From Comamonas sp. lk (GTDB lineage: Bacteria > Pseudomonadota > Gammaproteobacteria > Burkholderiales > Burkholderiaceae_C), in NCBI GenBank assembly GCA_945865425.1, contig CAMBFN010000006.1, positions 1 through 33,196 on the forward strand: 33,196 nucleotides of DNA, written 5' to 3'. The notes beneath the pieces are model-generated. The model did not search any database, was not told where the DNA came from, and saw only the letters and a program-made list of their open reading frames with translations. Every line of letters starts with the position of its first letter. Positions within the stretch are counted from its first letter, which is position 1. A program made the translations under genes and the position numbers. Shown here piece after piece: positions 32,073-33,196 of this stretch.

Positions 32073-32438
32073 ATGTTGACGAAAAAAGAGCAACGTCTTC
32101 GCAGAGCGCGTCAGACCCGCATCCGTATTGCAACCCAAGGTGTTGCACGGCTTACGGTCAATCGTACCAATTTGCATATTTACGCAACCGTGATTGCCGG
32201 TACCGGCGACCGCATTGTGGCCACCGTTTCGAGCCTTCAGGCCGATGTGCGCAGCGCGCTGGGTGGTTCGGGCAAGGGTGGCAATGTGGTCGCAGCCCAA
32301 ATGGTTGGCAAGCTGGTGGCTGAAAAAGCCAAAGCTGCCGGCATCGAAAAAGTTGCCTTTGACCGTGCGGGCTTTGCCTACCACGGCCGGGTCAAAGCCT
32401 TGGCTGACGCGGCGCGCGAAGCAGGCTTGCAGTTTTAA
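32073..32438 (+). CDS. rplR: 50S ribosomal protein L18
   Basis: The 121-aa protein has a basic N-terminus ([16 protein letters not shown]) and the [13 protein letters not shown] and [24 protein letters not shown] segments typical of L18. It binds 5S rRNA together with L5. Confidence 0.98.
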   Translation: MLTKKEQRLRRARQTRIRIATQGVARLTVNRTNLHIYATVIAGTGDRIVATVSSLQADVRSALGGSGKGGNVVAAQMVGKLVAEKAKAAGIEKVAFDRAGFAYHGRVKALADAAREAGLQF

Positions 32439-32455
32439 GCAGATCGGAACCAACC

Positions 32456-32980
32456 ATGGCTAAAGTACAAGCAAAAATGCAGGGCAAGGTCGAAGGACCT
32501 GAGGACGGTCTGCGGGAAAAAATGATCGCGATCAACCGCGTGACCAAAGTGGTCAAGGGTGGTCGTATTCTGGGCTTTGCCGCCTTGACCGTGGTCGGTG
32601 ACGGCGATGGTCGTATCGGCATGGGCAAAGGTAAGTCCAAGGAAGTGCCGGCCGCAGTCCAAAAAGCGATGGAAGAAGCGCGTCGCAACATGATCAAGGT
32701 GAGCCTGAAAAACGGAACCATTCACCACCAGGTGATGGGACACCACGGCGCGGCCAATGTCATGATGGCTCCCGCCCCCAAAGGAACCGGCATCATCGCG
32801 GGTGGTCCTATGCGCGCGGTGTTTGAAGTCGTTGGCATTACCGATATCGTGGCCAAGAGCCATGGTTCTACCAACCCCTACAACATGGTGCGCGCCACCT
32901 TGGACGCATTGTCAATTTCCACCACGCCTTCGCAGGTTGCGGCTAAGCGCGGCAAATCTATCGAAGAGATCTTCGCCTGA
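32456..32980 (+). CDS. rpsE: 30S ribosomal protein S5
   Basis: The 174-aa protein has the S5 double-stranded-RNA-binding signature ([20 protein letters not shown], about 30-49, then [15 protein letters not shown]). It helps maintain decoding accuracy. Start ATG 32456 follows a short gap after rplR. Confidence 0.98.
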   Translation: MAKVQAKMQGKVEGPEDGLREKMIAINRVTKVVKGGRILGFAALTVVGDGDGRIGMGKGKSKEVPAAVQKAMEEARRNMIKVSLKNGTIHHQVMGHHGAANVMMAPAPKGTGIIAGGPMRAVFEVVGITDIVAKSHGSTNPYNMVRATLDALSISTTPSQVAAKRGKSIEEIFA

Positions 32981-32993
32981 TCGGAGACTTGTC

Positions 32994-33176
32994 ATGACTA
33001 CACCTCAAACCGTAAAAATCCAGTTGGTGCGTAGCCCGATTGGTTGCAAAGAATCTCACCGTGCCACCGTGCGCGGTCTGGGTCTGCGCAAAATGGGGAG
33101 CACCAGCGAGTTGGAAGACACGCCGGCCGTTCGCGGAATGATCAACAAGATCAGCTATCTGATCAAAGTTCTGTAA
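32994..33176 (+). CDS. rpmD: 50S ribosomal protein L30
   Basis: The 60-aa protein starts at ATG 32994 after [30 protein letters not shown] is the L30 pattern (residues 8 onward), with [14 protein letters not shown] at the end. It lies between rpsE and rplO as in the standard spc order. Confidence 0.97.
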   Translation: MTTPQTVKIQLVRSPIGCKESHRATVRGLGLRKMGSTSELEDTPAVRGMINKISYLIKVL

Positions 33177-33186
33177 GGGGCGGATG

Positions 33187-33196
33187 ATGGAACTCA
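33187..33196 (+). CDS. rplO: 50S ribosomal protein L15, first codons (cut by window end)
   Basis: ATG-GAA-CTC follows rpmD by 10 bp and a GGGGCGG stretch. Position in the spc operon and the start Met-Glu-Leu, which fits betaproteobacterial L15, support the call. Only three codons are visible. Confidence 0.75.

Overview
The window looks like chromosome of a betaproteobacterium, probably Burkholderiales/Comamonadaceae. This rests on the GC-rich coding style, the sequence of the ribosomal proteins, a glp operon built around a glycerol ABC importer, and an rplO beginning Met-Glu-Leu. No comparison could be run, so the genus is open.

Region A (1-9961, continuing to about 12027) is a beta-glucan utilisation locus. 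After the tail of an unknown gene comes a canonical sugar-importer ATPase (73-1125). Running leftward from a control region at 5725-5973 are an outer-membrane barrel/porin (4357-5724), a GH17 lipoprotein glucanase (2527-4332) and a GH30 hydrolase (1139-2482). Running rightward are a GH81 endo-beta-1,3-glucanase (5974-8238), a GH16 laminarinase lipoprotein (8261-9961) and a lipoprotein made only of binding modules (10144-12027). Three LacI/GalR-type palindromes with core TGAAAGCGCTTTCA (5746, 5890 and 10065) link both arms into one regulon. The regulator itself is not in the window. The enzymes fit degradation of a beta-1,3-glucan with beta-1,6 branches (laminarin type) at the cell surface, uptake of oligosaccharides through the barrel, and import by the ABC system.

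Region B (12116-18060) holds a tandemly duplicated two-gene cassette: a large lipoprotein with an EF-hand-like loop, followed by a predicted outer-membrane beta-barrel, twice. I do not recognise a named family for either protein. This is the best candidate for an undescribed system. The second lipoprotein carries a 17-unit, 12-bp tandem repeat coding for a Thr-Ser-Gly-Gly linker. A 160-bp inverted-repeat element (18068-18227) lies between this region and proC.

Region C (18295-29341) holds proC and a complete glycerol locus. glpR-glpK run leftward and glpS-glpT-glpP-glpQ-glpU-glpV-glpD run rightward from a shared control region with TTCGAA sites. Glycerol is imported by an ABC transporter, phosphorylated by GlpK and oxidised by GlpD. 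The two ATPases show complementary loss of motifs, implying one active and one degenerate ATP site.

Region D (29537-33196) is the first part of the spc ribosomal-protein operon, rplN-rplX-rplE-rpsN-rpsH-rplF-rplR-rpsE-rpmD-rplO (cut by the window end). It directly follows glpD rather than an S10 operon.

No gene-free stretch exceeds 300 bp. No tRNA, rRNA, CRISPR array or recognisable transposase was seen.
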